Assembly (NCBI GenBank): GCA_003696125.1
Contig: RFHZ01000626.1
Span: 1 to 7,671, forward strand
Direction: 5' to 3'
Origin: Nitrospinota bacterium
Lineage (GTDB): Bacteria; Tectomicrobia; Entotheonellia; J063
DNA length: 7,671 nucleotides
The notes under the pieces are model-generated. The model did not search any database. It was not told the DNA's origin and saw only the letters and a program-made list of their open reading frames with translations. Shown in pieces: positions 1-5,515 of the stretch (the first letter of the stretch is position 1; each line of letters begins with the position of its first letter). The position numbers were made by a program, and so were the translations under genes.

Positions 1-258
1 ACTGACCATGAAGACCACATCGTCCCTTGGGCAGGTTATGTCTACGGAAGAAGAGCCTCGTATGCAGGAGAAACCATAAGCAGGCCCGAAAAAGACATGG
101 CGGTTGTAGAAAACGATCAGCCCTTTTGTCATGGCCACTTTCCCAGGAAACTGCTGCGAGGAGAGATCTAGGGTAACGTTTACAGATTGGCTAGACAAGA
201 CGACCGCCACCTCTATCCAATACCCAAAAATACTCAGAGCGATGCCGAGAGTTGCTGA
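1..258 (-). CDS. Partial hypothetical membrane-anchored protein, start unclear
   Basis: An open frame of 86 codons runs from the stop TGA at 261-259 leftwards off the window edge. Its first 20 or so residues are hydrophobic (TLGIALSIFGYWIEVAVVL), like a membrane anchor or signal segment. They are followed by a polar, beta-rich stretch including SVNVTLDLSSQQFPG and HVFFGPAYGFSC. No ATG lies before the hydrophobic part. In-frame alternatives are GTG at 210 or ATG at 132, and both would remove the anchor. A short frame with a good ribosome site (GGAG, ATG at 311, ending at 234) overlaps it in another register, so a one-base frameshift in a longer gene is possible. The family is not recognised. 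A competing + strand frame (1-171) looks less protein-like. Real coding is likely, but intactness is uncertain. Confidence 0.4.
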
Positions 259-462
259 TCACTGAATACCGAAAGCGCTCCCGGATCAAGCAGCAATGTG
301 ACCCTTCGCATTATGCTCTCCAGGAGAGACCGTATTTCAGCGCTTGGTGCGACACCGCCGCTTGCGCAGAAGGAGCGTGTTGGGCTGTGCTCTATTCGTC
401 TCAATATTGCGCCTCAACAATCAATATCTGAGAAACTCCCTTGTGACCGGTGTTGATGAGAC

Positions 463-485
463 AGAGTGACAAAATTTGTCACTCT
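463..485. promoter_or_regulatory. 23-bp perfect palindrome, probable operator
   Basis: AGAGTGACAAA is followed by a single central A (474) and then the exact reverse complement of the 11-bp arm. It lies 25 bp upstream of the candidate parA -35 box and about 100 bp before the parA start. Arms this long and perfect suggest a binding site for a dimeric regulator. The binding protein is unknown. A partition site or a control site for the leftward gene are alternatives. Confidence 0.5.
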
Positions 486-509
486 ACGATTGTCTAAAAC
501 ACAAAATGC

Positions 510-539
510 TTGCCCTTTCCCCACCCTGCATTGTATATT
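510..539 (+). promoter_or_regulatory. Candidate parA promoter
   Basis: TTGCCC (510-515) and TATATT (534-539) are separated by 18 bp, a reasonable sigma70-type pair. A start near 546 would give a leader of about 40 nt that contains the AGAAAA-box and the hairpin around the parA ribosome site. A repressor bound at 541-587 would therefore block the promoter's start region. Confidence 0.45.
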
Positions 540-540
540 T

Positions 541-589
541 ACAGAAAACCGCTTTTCTCCGTTTCTGGAATACAGGGAATCCAGAAATG
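541..589 (+). promoter_or_regulatory. Partition-protein operator boxes and ribosome-site hairpin
   Basis: ACAGAAAACCG begins at 541 and is part of a dyad, AGAAAA-CCGC-TTTTCT (543-558). TTTCTGGA (562-569) and TCCAGAAA (580-587) form an 8-bp perfect inverted repeat. Pairs G561-T588 and C560-G589 extend it. The 10-nt loop carries the parA Shine-Dalgarno AGGGA (574-578), and the stem covers the start codon. The boxes resemble the ACAGAAA repeats downstream of the operon. I infer an autoregulatory site for the RHH protein at the DNA level, with possible translational masking in RNA. Confidence 0.45.
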
Positions 590-1216
590 ATCATCGCCGT
601 CCTGAACCAAAAGGGAGGAGTAGGCAAGACCACCATTACTCTCCACCTAGCCTATGGCCTCTCCAAACGGGGAGAGAAAGTCTTAGTGGTCGATGCTGAC
701 CCGCAGGGATCGGCCAGAGATTGGGCTGCTGCCCGCAGGAACGATCCCCGGCTACCGGTAGTGGGCTTAGATCGACCAGTGCTCCACCGGGATCTCCCTG
801 CGCTGGCGGCTGACTATGACCAGGTGGTGATCGACGGACCTCCCCGGGCCACAGAGATCGTCCGGTCGGCGATTTTAGCGGCTGATGGAATTCTTATCCC
901 CGTGCAACCCTCTCCCTACGATGTGTGGGCCTGTGCCCAGCTCATTACGCTGATCAAAGAAGCCTCTGTATTTAAAGAAACCCTGAAAACCGCTTTTCTG
1001 TTGAATCGGAAGATCGTCAATACGGTGATCGCTACCGCGGTGAGAGAAGCCCTGGCAACCTATCAGATCCCGGTCTTGCAGTCGGTGATCTCTCAGCGGA
1101 TTGCTTTTGCCGAATCCGCGGCGACAGGCAGTGTCGTCTGGGAGACCGATCCCCGGGGAAAAGCAGTGCAAGAAATAGAGCAGGTGATTGATGAACTACT
1201 GGAGGTGTGGCAATGA
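587..1216 (+). CDS. parA: ParA-family partition ATPase (type Ib, short form)
   Basis: This 209-residue P-loop ATPase should drive segregation of the replicon to daughter cells by ATP-dependent, nucleoid-associated patterning together with a DNA-binding partner. The deviant Walker A motif KGGVGKTT is at residues 9-16, the switch motif VLVVDADPQGSA at 32-43, and Walker B VVIDGPP at 80-86. The protein starts directly with MIIAVLNQKGG, so there is no N-terminal helix-turn-helix, which is typical of short type Ib ParA. ATG 587 is preferred over an upstream ATG at 476 because AGGGA lies 8 bp before it and it matches the family's N-terminus. The extra 37 residues of the longer frame look unrelated. 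It overlaps the RHH gene by ATGA, implying translational coupling. Other members of the family act in cell biology or conjugation (MipZ- or VirC1-like), but the RHH partner favours partition. Confidence 0.9.
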   Translation: MIIAVLNQKGGVGKTTITLHLAYGLSKRGEKVLVVDADPQGSARDWAAARRNDPRLPVVGLDRPVLHRDLPALAADYDQVVIDGPPRATEIVRSAILAADGILIPVQPSPYDVWACAQLITLIKEASVFKETLKTAFLLNRKIVNTVIATAVREALATYQIPVLQSVISQRIAFAESAATGSVVWETDPRGKAVQEIEQVIDELLEVWQ

Positions 1217-1431
1217 CGGCAAAGAAGAAGCAGGTAGACATTCCGATCAAACCGGACGTAGAACAGTGGGTGTATCAGGAAGCAGCACCCAAAAAACGGC
1301 CGGAGAAGCTGAAGCGGTTAACGATCGACATCCCCGCAGAACTCCATCGAAAAATTAAGCTTAAAGCGGTCCAAGAGGGGGAGACCATTGCGCAGCAGCT
1401 CCGGCGACTTTTGGAGGAGCATTATCGCTAG
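1213..1431 (+). CDS. Ribbon-helix-helix DNA-binding protein, probable ParB/ParG-type partition partner
   Basis: This is a 72-residue basic protein. Residues 34-41 (KRLTIDIP) form the expected DNA-contacting beta strand. Residues 42-54 and 57-70 fit helices A and B of a CopG/Arc-type fold, with a G at 56 in the turn. The N-terminal 30 residues are Lys/Pro-rich and probably flexible, as in ParG, where the tail contacts the ATPase. ATG 1213 has GGAGGT six bases upstream; a GTG at 1207 in the same frame is less likely. The gene overlaps parA by 4 bp. Expected roles are binding the centromere repeats, activating ParA and repressing the operon through the 541-589 boxes. The RHH fold is clear; the exact partition role rests on context. 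An antitoxin is the alternative, but no toxin gene follows. Confidence 0.8.
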   Translation: MTAKKKQVDIPIKPDVEQWVYQEAAPKKRPEKLKRLTIDIPAELHRKIKLKAVQEGETIAQQLRRLLEEHYR

Positions 1432-1433
1432 AT

Positions 1434-1488
1434 ACAGAAAGGCTGTTTTACAGAAAATCGCATCCACAGAAAACCGAATCCAGGGGAA
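1434..1488 (+). repeat. Three ACAGAAA direct repeats at 16-bp period, candidate centromere
   Basis: ACAGAAA occurs at 1434, 1450 and 1466, exactly 16 bp apart, and a degenerate AGGGGAA sits in the same register at 1482. The second and third copies extend to ACAGAAAATCG and ACAGAAAACCG, each followed by ATCC three or four bases on. The third copy matches the box at 541. Evenly phased direct repeats beside a ParA/RHH operon are the usual form of type Ib partition sites. The repeats may therefore be parS. A short GAATAC/GTATTC dyad follows at 1486-1506. Confidence 0.45.
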
Positions 1489-1585
1489 TACTTTTTTACG
1501 GTATTCTCTCCCAAAATAACCACCTGAGAGCCTCAAGAAGCCCCTTCCATACCACGATGCGACTTCTGATAGCTCCCCTCCTCTC

Positions 1586-1740
1586 ATCTTTTTTCAAGCG
1601 GCACAACGACTCAGTGTGTCCGTAAGCAGTTTGAAGCATTGGGATACGAGGCTTATATCCCTGATCTGGAAAACTTTTTTAAACTCTCCCAGGGCATGGA
1701 AATTCCTCTGAAAGACCTGAGGGGACAATGGGAGACCTGT
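1586..1740 (+). pseudogene. Possible decayed helix-turn-helix fragment
   Basis: One frame reads FFQAAQRLSVSVSSLKHW (about 1589-1642), which looks like the helix-turn-helix start of a MerR/excisionase-type protein. The adjacent frame continues as EALGYEAYIPDLENFFKL and on to about 1737. Joining the two needs one frameshift near 1640. There is no convincing start or ribosome site, and the 3' part runs into poly-T. The remaining bases of the 1432-1867 gap show only the ACAGAAA repeats and weak promoter-like elements. This could be a relic of a relative of the next gene, or chance. Confidence 0.22.
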
Positions 1741-1752
1741 TTTTTTTGTTTC

Positions 1753-1778
1753 CTGCAAAAAATATGGCCAATTTGCAG
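1753..1778. promoter_or_regulatory. Inverted repeat CTGCAAA/TTTGCAG upstream of the MerR-like gene
   Basis: Perfect 7-bp arms at 1753-1759 and 1772-1778 are separated by 12 AT-rich bases. The dyad lies just upstream of the candidate promoter for the MerR-like gene. Interrupted dyads near the promoter suit autoregulation by a dimeric HTH protein. This is an inference from position and symmetry only. Confidence 0.35.
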
Positions 1779-1783
1779 AATTT

Positions 1784-1811
1784 TTGCTTGCTTTCTTTCG
1801 TCAACTAAGCT
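1784..1811 (+). promoter_or_regulatory. Candidate promoter of the MerR-like gene
   Basis: TTGCTT (1784-1789) and TAAGCT (1806-1811) have a 16-bp spacer. The -10 match is modest. A start near 1818 gives a leader of about 50 nt ending in a very strong AGGAGG (1857-1862) before ATG 1868. A single GTGAATGT, the iteron word of the origin region, lies at 1829-1836 in this leader. Confidence 0.3.
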
Positions 1812-1867
1812 AAAAAGTAAGTCTAGCTGTGAATGTCCTCTCAACAAAAAAAGAATAGGAGGTGCGT

Positions 1868-2347
1868 ATGTATACACGACAAAAGCGGTTAGTAGCAACT
1901 GCCAACCAACAAGGACTATTCCCGGCAGGACAGGTGGTGAAACTTACTGGGATCTCCAGACAGACCTTGCACTTTTGGTCAGCCACTGGCTTTCTTCAGG
2001 CCACACAAGAAGCACAGGGAACAGGGAAATGGCGATTATATAGCTTCAAAGATATTGTCGCTCTCCGCACAGCAAAGCGACTCAGAGATGCCGGGATCAG
2101 CTTGCAAGGACTGCGAAAAGTGATCGCTACCTTACAAACCGTTCACAACCTGGAACATCCTTTAGCTGAAACTTACCTGGTTACAGACGGCTACGATGTC
2201 TACCAGGTTGTCGAAGGTGGAGAGACGCTCCTCTCCCTTCTGAGACAACCGGGACAGGGAGCATTTTCTATTGTGATTGATCTCTCAGAGGTAGTCCGTG
2301 AGCTCCACGAAGCGATTGAAAAAGCCAAAATACCTGCAGCGAGTTGA
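1868..2347 (+). CDS. MerR-like helix-turn-helix transcriptional regulator
   Basis: This is a 159-residue protein. Residues 18-46 (FPAGQVVKLTGISRQTLHFW and on) form a MerR-type helix-turn-helix. The segment around 52-90 (GKWRLYSFKDIVALRTAKRL, then RDAGISLQGLRKVI) fits the wing and the second helical pair of that family. The C-terminal part (about 100-150) lacks the cysteine-rich metal site of classical MerR. It has instead a small compact domain including YLVTDGYDVYQVV and GAFSIVIDLSEVVREL, of unknown ligand. ATG 1868 is chosen because AGGAGG ends five bases before it; GTG 1862 overlaps that site. It sits alone between the partition operon and rep, so control of partition, rep or its own gene is plausible. 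The target is not shown by the sequence. Confidence 0.8.
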   Translation: MYTRQKRLVATANQQGLFPAGQVVKLTGISRQTLHFWSATGFLQATQEAQGTGKWRLYSFKDIVALRTAKRLRDAGISLQGLRKVIATLQTVHNLEHPLAETYLVTDGYDVYQVVEGGETLLSLLRQPGQGAFSIVIDLSEVVRELHEAIEKAKIPAAS

Positions 2348-2509
2348 AAGCCATCAAGTGCTAGGATTGCAATAAACACCGGGGACCTGCTTACGCTTTC
2401 AGACTCATGCAACAAAAACGGAGCTTACCCAAGCTACTTCTCTGAAGTCGTCAAAAGAGAGTTGCGACAGGCCAAAGAAGAGAACCGCAGAAAGCATGTA
2501 ACATCCTAA
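2348..2509 (+). other. Open frame continuing in register after the regulator's stop codon
   Basis: After the TGA at 2345-2347 the same frame stays open for 53 codons to a TAA at 2507-2509. Its second half looks protein-like (YPSYFSEVVKRELRQAKEEN). It contains no ATG or GTG start and no ribosome site. It may be the lost tail of a longer ancestor, a stop-readthrough extension, or chance. Nothing else is evident in this stretch. Confidence 0.2.
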
Positions 2510-2540
2510 AAAAATGCCCCGTCCTGCCAGGGAACGGGGC
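2508..2540 (-). terminator. Intrinsic terminator for leftward transcription
   Basis: Read on the - strand, GCCCCGT (2540-2534), an 11-nt loop and ACGGGGC (2522-2516) form a 7-bp GC-rich stem, followed by A and then seven T (2514-2508). This is a textbook rho-independent terminator. No convincing - strand gene lies to its right, so it probably ends a non-coding RNA or leftward read-through. A weak - strand promoter (TTGACC 2697-2692, 16 bp, TAGATC 2675-2670) would give an RNA of about 155 nt. Confidence 0.65.
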
Positions 2541-2564
2541 AACAACGGGGAGAGAAAGCCTGGT

Positions 2565-2870
2565 ATGTACACCTACTATGTGCGGATCTTCTGCCAACTC
2601 TGGAAGACGTTCGATCCCGGACTCTGGTGGATTGCGCTAGTCAAGGCAAAGTGGCCAACACTTTTGGACGATCTAGATCACTTCCAACTTTGGTCAAAGC
2701 TTCCCCAACTCTTCCAAGACCAAGACAATTCCTTTGTCCGACTCAGGGAACAATTCGGTCTCTTGCCAGTTTTTGCACAGAAGCGGTCTAGAAATAAAGT
2801 GCGACGTCTCTGGAACAGCGCAGACCCGACAGTAATATTACACCAGAAGGCAGGGGAAAAAAGATGGTAA
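2565..2870 (+). CDS. Hypothetical small protein, doubtful
   Basis: The frame gives 101 residues from ATG 2565, or 118 from ATG 2514. The 2514 start lies inside the leftward terminator and has no ribosome site, so 2565 is preferred, though the nearest GGAG is 13 bases away. The protein is rich in Trp, Leu and Phe (VRIFCQLWKTFDPGLWWIAL) with a basic C-terminus. No signal peptide or known motif is seen. It ends 84 bp before rep. A rep-leader peptide or a small regulator is conceivable, but the weak start and unusual composition make a spurious frame quite possible. Confidence 0.35.
   Translation: MYTYYVRIFCQLWKTFDPGLWWIALVKAKWPTLLDDLDHFQLWSKLPQLFQDQDNSFVRLREQFGLLPVFAQKRSRNKVRRLWNSADPTVILHQKAGEKRW
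2810..2838 (+). promoter_or_regulatory. Weak candidate rep promoter
   Basis: CTGGAA (2810-2815) and TAATAT (2833-2838) have a 17-bp spacer. A start near 2845 would give a rep leader of about 110 nt that contains the whole antisense RNA target. A second weak pair is TTGCAC (2773-2778) with TAAAGT (2795-2800). Rep could also be read from the regulator's promoter upstream. Confidence 0.25.
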
Positions 2871-2873
2871 CAG

Positions 2874-2917
2874 AAAAAGAAAAGCCCCAAGCCAAAATTT
2901 GGGGAAGGCATTGGGGC
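2874..2917 (-). terminator. Intrinsic terminator of the predicted antisense RNA
   Basis: On the - strand GCCCCAA (2917-2911) pairs with TTGGGGC (2890-2884), and the U-tract TTTTCTTTTT (2883-2874) follows at once. The 20-nt loop holds an inner CCAAA/TTTGG dyad. On the + strand the same arms lie in the rep leader. There they can also pair as CCCCAA (2885-2890) with TTGGGG (2899-2904), so two mutually exclusive leader structures are possible. Confidence 0.65.
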
Positions 2918-2940
2918 CAAGGGCAAAACCTTGCATCTCT
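2874..2940 (-). ncRNA. Predicted countertranscribed antisense RNA to the rep leader
   Basis: A strong - strand promoter over the rep start codon and an intrinsic terminator about 70 bp downstream define an RNA of about 67 nt, starting near A2940. It would fold as a 5' hairpin (CAAGG 2933-2929 with CCTTG 2922-2918, 6-nt loop) plus the terminator hairpin. It is fully complementary to the rep mRNA just upstream of the Shine-Dalgarno site. Small antisense RNAs in this position limit Rep synthesis in several plasmid families, by attenuation or by blocking translation. The promoter and terminator are seen directly. The RNA and its function are inferred. Confidence 0.6.
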
Positions 2941-2947
2941 AGAGGAG

Positions 2948-2976
2948 ATAATACATGATGCAGACTGAGTTGTCAA
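2948..2976 (-). promoter_or_regulatory. Strong leftward promoter over the rep start codon
   Basis: On the - strand the -35 is TTGACA (2976-2971), the spacer is 17 bp, and the -10 is TATTAT (2953-2948), one base from consensus. This is the best promoter in the window. It overlaps the rep Shine-Dalgarno site (2943-2948) and start codon (2955). It therefore drives RNA into the rep leader and away from rep, and transcription of rep would collide with it. Confidence 0.7.
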
Positions 2977-5507
2977 GAGCAAATGGTAGCACTATCCCTG
3001 AAATTACAAACGCTTTCCATCCAGAGCACTTGGCAGACCTGCAAAAAAGCGGACTTTCCCTCGCTACCATTGAAGCGGCAGGTCTGTATTCCGTCCGCCC
3101 CCAGGACATTCCCAAACTCCTAGGCTTTAACCCTCCCAAGGTGCAATCTGCTTTAGTCTTCCCATACCCCGGAACGAAGGATTTTTGCCGTCTCAAAGTT
3201 TTCCCGCCCTTCCGGGACAAAGACGGGCATACAGTGAAGTATCTTCAACGAGAAAATAGCGGGGTACACCTGTACTTTCCCCCTGGAGTAGTGAAAATTC
3301 TCCAAACAACAGAAACGCTCCATTGGACCGAAGGCGAAAAGAAAGCACTCAAACTCACTCAAGAGGGTTTCCCCTGCATCGGCCTGGGTGGAGTCTGGAA
3401 TTGGAGAGAAAAAGGCCAGGTAATACCGGCGTTGGACCAGATCTTCTTGGAGGGGCGGCATTGTATCATTGTTCCTGATTCGGATACCTGGGAAAAAGAC
3501 GATGTGCTAAGAGCCGTCTATGCGTTTGGTCGGGAACTAGAACAGCGGGGAGCTATGGTTTCTGTGTTCAAGCTCCCCCAAGGGCAAGCAGGGGAGAAAT
3601 GGGGAATTGACGATTACCTGGTTGCTCTAGACACCCAGGGGATCCCGGCTAAGGAGGCGATGGAGAAATTGCAGTGCCTGACCTTGGCTGATCCGCAATT
3701 TGACCAAGCCCGCTGGTGGTATCCGGGATGGAGAAAACGACAAGGGGAAGAGGTGGTTCTTAGACCGGAGCTAGATTTGCTCTTGGAGCGATTGCGTGAA
3801 ACCAAGGACCCCAGGATAGCGTATCATGCTGTACCCCTCTTGGCCGTATTGGATAGTGGTATGGTAGACTGGATAAAAGCAGAGATTAAAGGTGTCTGCC
3901 GTGCGGTCGATCTTCGTCGGTTGAACGCAGAAATTACACAGGCAAAGCGCAATGTACAGGCCCAACACCCCAAGGAAGCTTATAAAAAAGCACGGGGGTC
4001 AGGCCAGGATCTCCCAGCAATCCCCGCTGATGATGGCGATCTTCCCAAAGTAACGCAACAGGCCTGGGATGCTCTCCTGGCTGCAAATAATCCCCCTTTC
4101 CTCTTCCGTTATGGTGGACTTCCAGTGCGGATCGAATACGATGACAAAAAAAGACCGATTGCGCGGGAAATAACGCCAGACCGACTTCGACATGTCCTGG
4201 CCCGGGTCGCATTTTGGTACCGCTATGTGCTGGATAAAAAGACGAAGGAGGTATCGTGCGTCCCTGCTCTCCCACCGATGCCGGTGGTGAAAGATGTGTT
4301 AGCGATGCCAGATTTAGCTCTCCCCATCCTCACTCGCATTGTGGAAGCGCCGGTATTTACTCCAGACGGAACCATCCATACCGATCCCGGCTATCATCCT
4401 ACTGGTCAGATCTATTATGCCCCTACACCAGGATTTGTTCTCCCCTCTGTGCCAGCTTCCCCTACTCCAGACGACCTACAACGTGCTCGGGACCTTATTT
4501 TAAGCGAACTACTTGGCGATTTTCCATTTGTAAGCGATGCAGAAAGAGCACATGCCGTCGCTTTACTCCTCCTGCCTTTTGCGCGGGACTTGATCCCTGG
4601 TCCGACGCCACTGCACCTGATCGAGGCTCCCAGTGCTGGAACAGGAAAAGGTCTCTTGGCTGAGGTATTGCTCCTCCCAGCTCTGGGCCAATCAGCTGCC
4701 ATCATCACCGAAGGGAGAGACGAAGAGGAATGGCGTAAACGTATTACCGCTATTCTCCGAAATGGACCGTCGGTAGTACTTATTGATAACCTGCGCCGAC
4801 GCCTGGACTCTGCAAATGTATCTGCGGCTATTACCGCCACAACTTGGGAAGACCGTATTTTAGGACATTCTGAAACTGTCCGGCTCCCGGTTCGGTGCAT
4901 CTGGGTGGCCACCGGCAATAATCCGGCCCTTTCAACCGAAATCGCCCGGCGCACTGTTCGGATCCGGATTGATGCCAAGAACGACCGCCCTTGGAACCGG
5001 GATAGGGTCTCTTTCCGTCACCCGGACCTGCCCAAGTGGGCAACCCACCATCGTGCTGAACTCGTCTGGGCATCCTTGACCCTGATCCAGGCCTGGATCT
5101 CTCAGGGGCGACCGGGCAAAACCCCCGAAATAACGTTGGGAAGATTTGAATCCTGGTCAAAAACCATGGGAGGAATTCTGGAGGTGGCCGGCATTCCTGG
5201 GTTTCTAGAGAATCTGGATGAGTTCTATGACTACTCTGACGCTGAAGGCGAAATGTGGCGTACGTTCATTGATGCCTGGTGGGACCACTTTGGAGACACT
5301 CCGGTAGGTGTCAAGGACCTCTGGGGCCTTCTGACTAGGGAAGACACTGATCTCTCCCTCCCATTGGGCGAAGGCAATGAAAAAAGTCAACGCATCAGGT
5401 TAGGAAAACTGCTCAAGGCAAATCGCGACCGGCAATTTGCTGAATGTCGGATCGTCTATCACGGAAAAAAGCAGCGTGCGGATCAATGGAGATTGATCCC
5501 AGCGTAA
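2955..5507 (+). CDS. Replication protein: Toprim-like (DUF3854-type) domain plus AAA+ helicase domain
   Basis: This 850-residue protein probably initiates replication by unwinding the adjacent origin. Residues about 20-230 resemble the Toprim-like DUF3854 module: acidic TEGEKKALKL (125-134), IIVPDSD (171-177) and GIDDYL (217-222). A linker of uncertain fold follows, about 230-500. The helicase ATPase domain has Walker A EAPSAGTGKG (557-566), Walker B SVVLIDN (606-612), a sensor-1-like WVATGNNP (650-657) and a likely arginine finger in EIARRTVRIRID (662-673). The last 65 residues (VGVKDLWGLL to QWRLIPA) fit a winged helix, common at the end of plasmid and phage primase-helicases. The Walker A ends in K-G instead of K-S/T. 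Start: AGGAG at 2943-2947 serves ATG 2955; ATG 2958 is the alternative. The gene stops 8 bp before the first iteron repeat. A phage-satellite helicase is an alternative. Confidence 0.85.
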   Translation: MMQTELSRANGSTIPEITNAFHPEHLADLQKSGLSLATIEAAGLYSVRPQDIPKLLGFNPPKVQSALVFPYPGTKDFCRLKVFPPFRDKDGHTVKYLQRENSGVHLYFPPGVVKILQTTETLHWTEGEKKALKLTQEGFPCIGLGGVWNWREKGQVIPALDQIFLEGRHCIIVPDSDTWEKDDVLRAVYAFGRELEQRGAMVSVFKLPQGQAGEKWGIDDYLVALDTQGIPAKEAMEKLQCLTLADPQFDQARWWYPGWRKRQGEEVVLRPELDLLLERLRETKDPRIAYHAVPLLAVLDSGMVDWIKAEIKGVCRAVDLRRLNAEITQAKRNVQAQHPKEAYKKARGSGQDLPAIPADDGDLPKVTQQAWDALLAANNPPFLFRYGGLPVRIEYDDKKRPIAREITPDRLRHVLARVAFWYRYVLDKKTKEVSCVPALPPMPVVKDVLAMPDLALPILTRIVEAPVFTPDGTIHTDPGYHPTGQIYYAPTPGFVLPSVPASPTPDDLQRARDLILSELLGDFPFVSDAERAHAVALLLLPFARDLIPGPTPLHLIEAPSAGTGKGLLAEVLLLPALGQSAAIITEGRDEEEWRKRITAILRNGPSVVLIDNLRRRLDSANVSAAITATTWEDRILGHSETVRLPVRCIWVATGNNPALSTEIARRTVRIRIDAKNDRPWNRDRVSFRHPDLPKWATHHRAELVWASLTLIQAWISQGRPGKTPEITLGRFESWSKTMGGILEVAGIPGFLENLDEFYDYSDAEGEMWRTFIDAWWDHFGDTPVGVKDLWGLLTREDTDLSLPLGEGNEKSQRIRLGKLLKANRDRQFAECRIVYHGKKQRADQWRLIPA
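5480..5499 (+). other. Stem-loop at the 3' end of rep
   Basis: GGATCAAT (5480-5487), loop GGAG and ATTGATCC (5492-5499) form a perfect 8-bp stem within the last rep codons, 16 bp before the iterons. There is no T-run, so it is not an intrinsic terminator. It could stabilise the mRNA end or mark the origin border. Confidence 0.35.
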
Positions 5508-5515
5508 CCAGGGGC

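Noticed and set aside
1-171. + strand frame of 56 codons ending at 171
   Set aside because: It overlaps a - strand frame with a clear hydrophobic segment and better protein character. Both are cut by the window edge, and the + frame shows no recognisable features.
1462-1470. DnaA box
   Set aside because: Only CATCCACAG-like partial agreement with TTATCCACA is present, and it lies within the ACAGAAA repeat register.
2678-2982. - strand frames of 64-82 codons over the rep leader
   Set aside because: They are crossed by the intrinsic terminator and antisense promoter, lack ribosome sites, and have low-complexity Phe/Ser/Arg composition.
4415-4978. 187-codon - strand frame inside rep
   Set aside because: It lies wholly within the AAA+ domain coding region, is very rich in Arg and Ser, and has no known motif. 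It is a shadow of the + strand gene.
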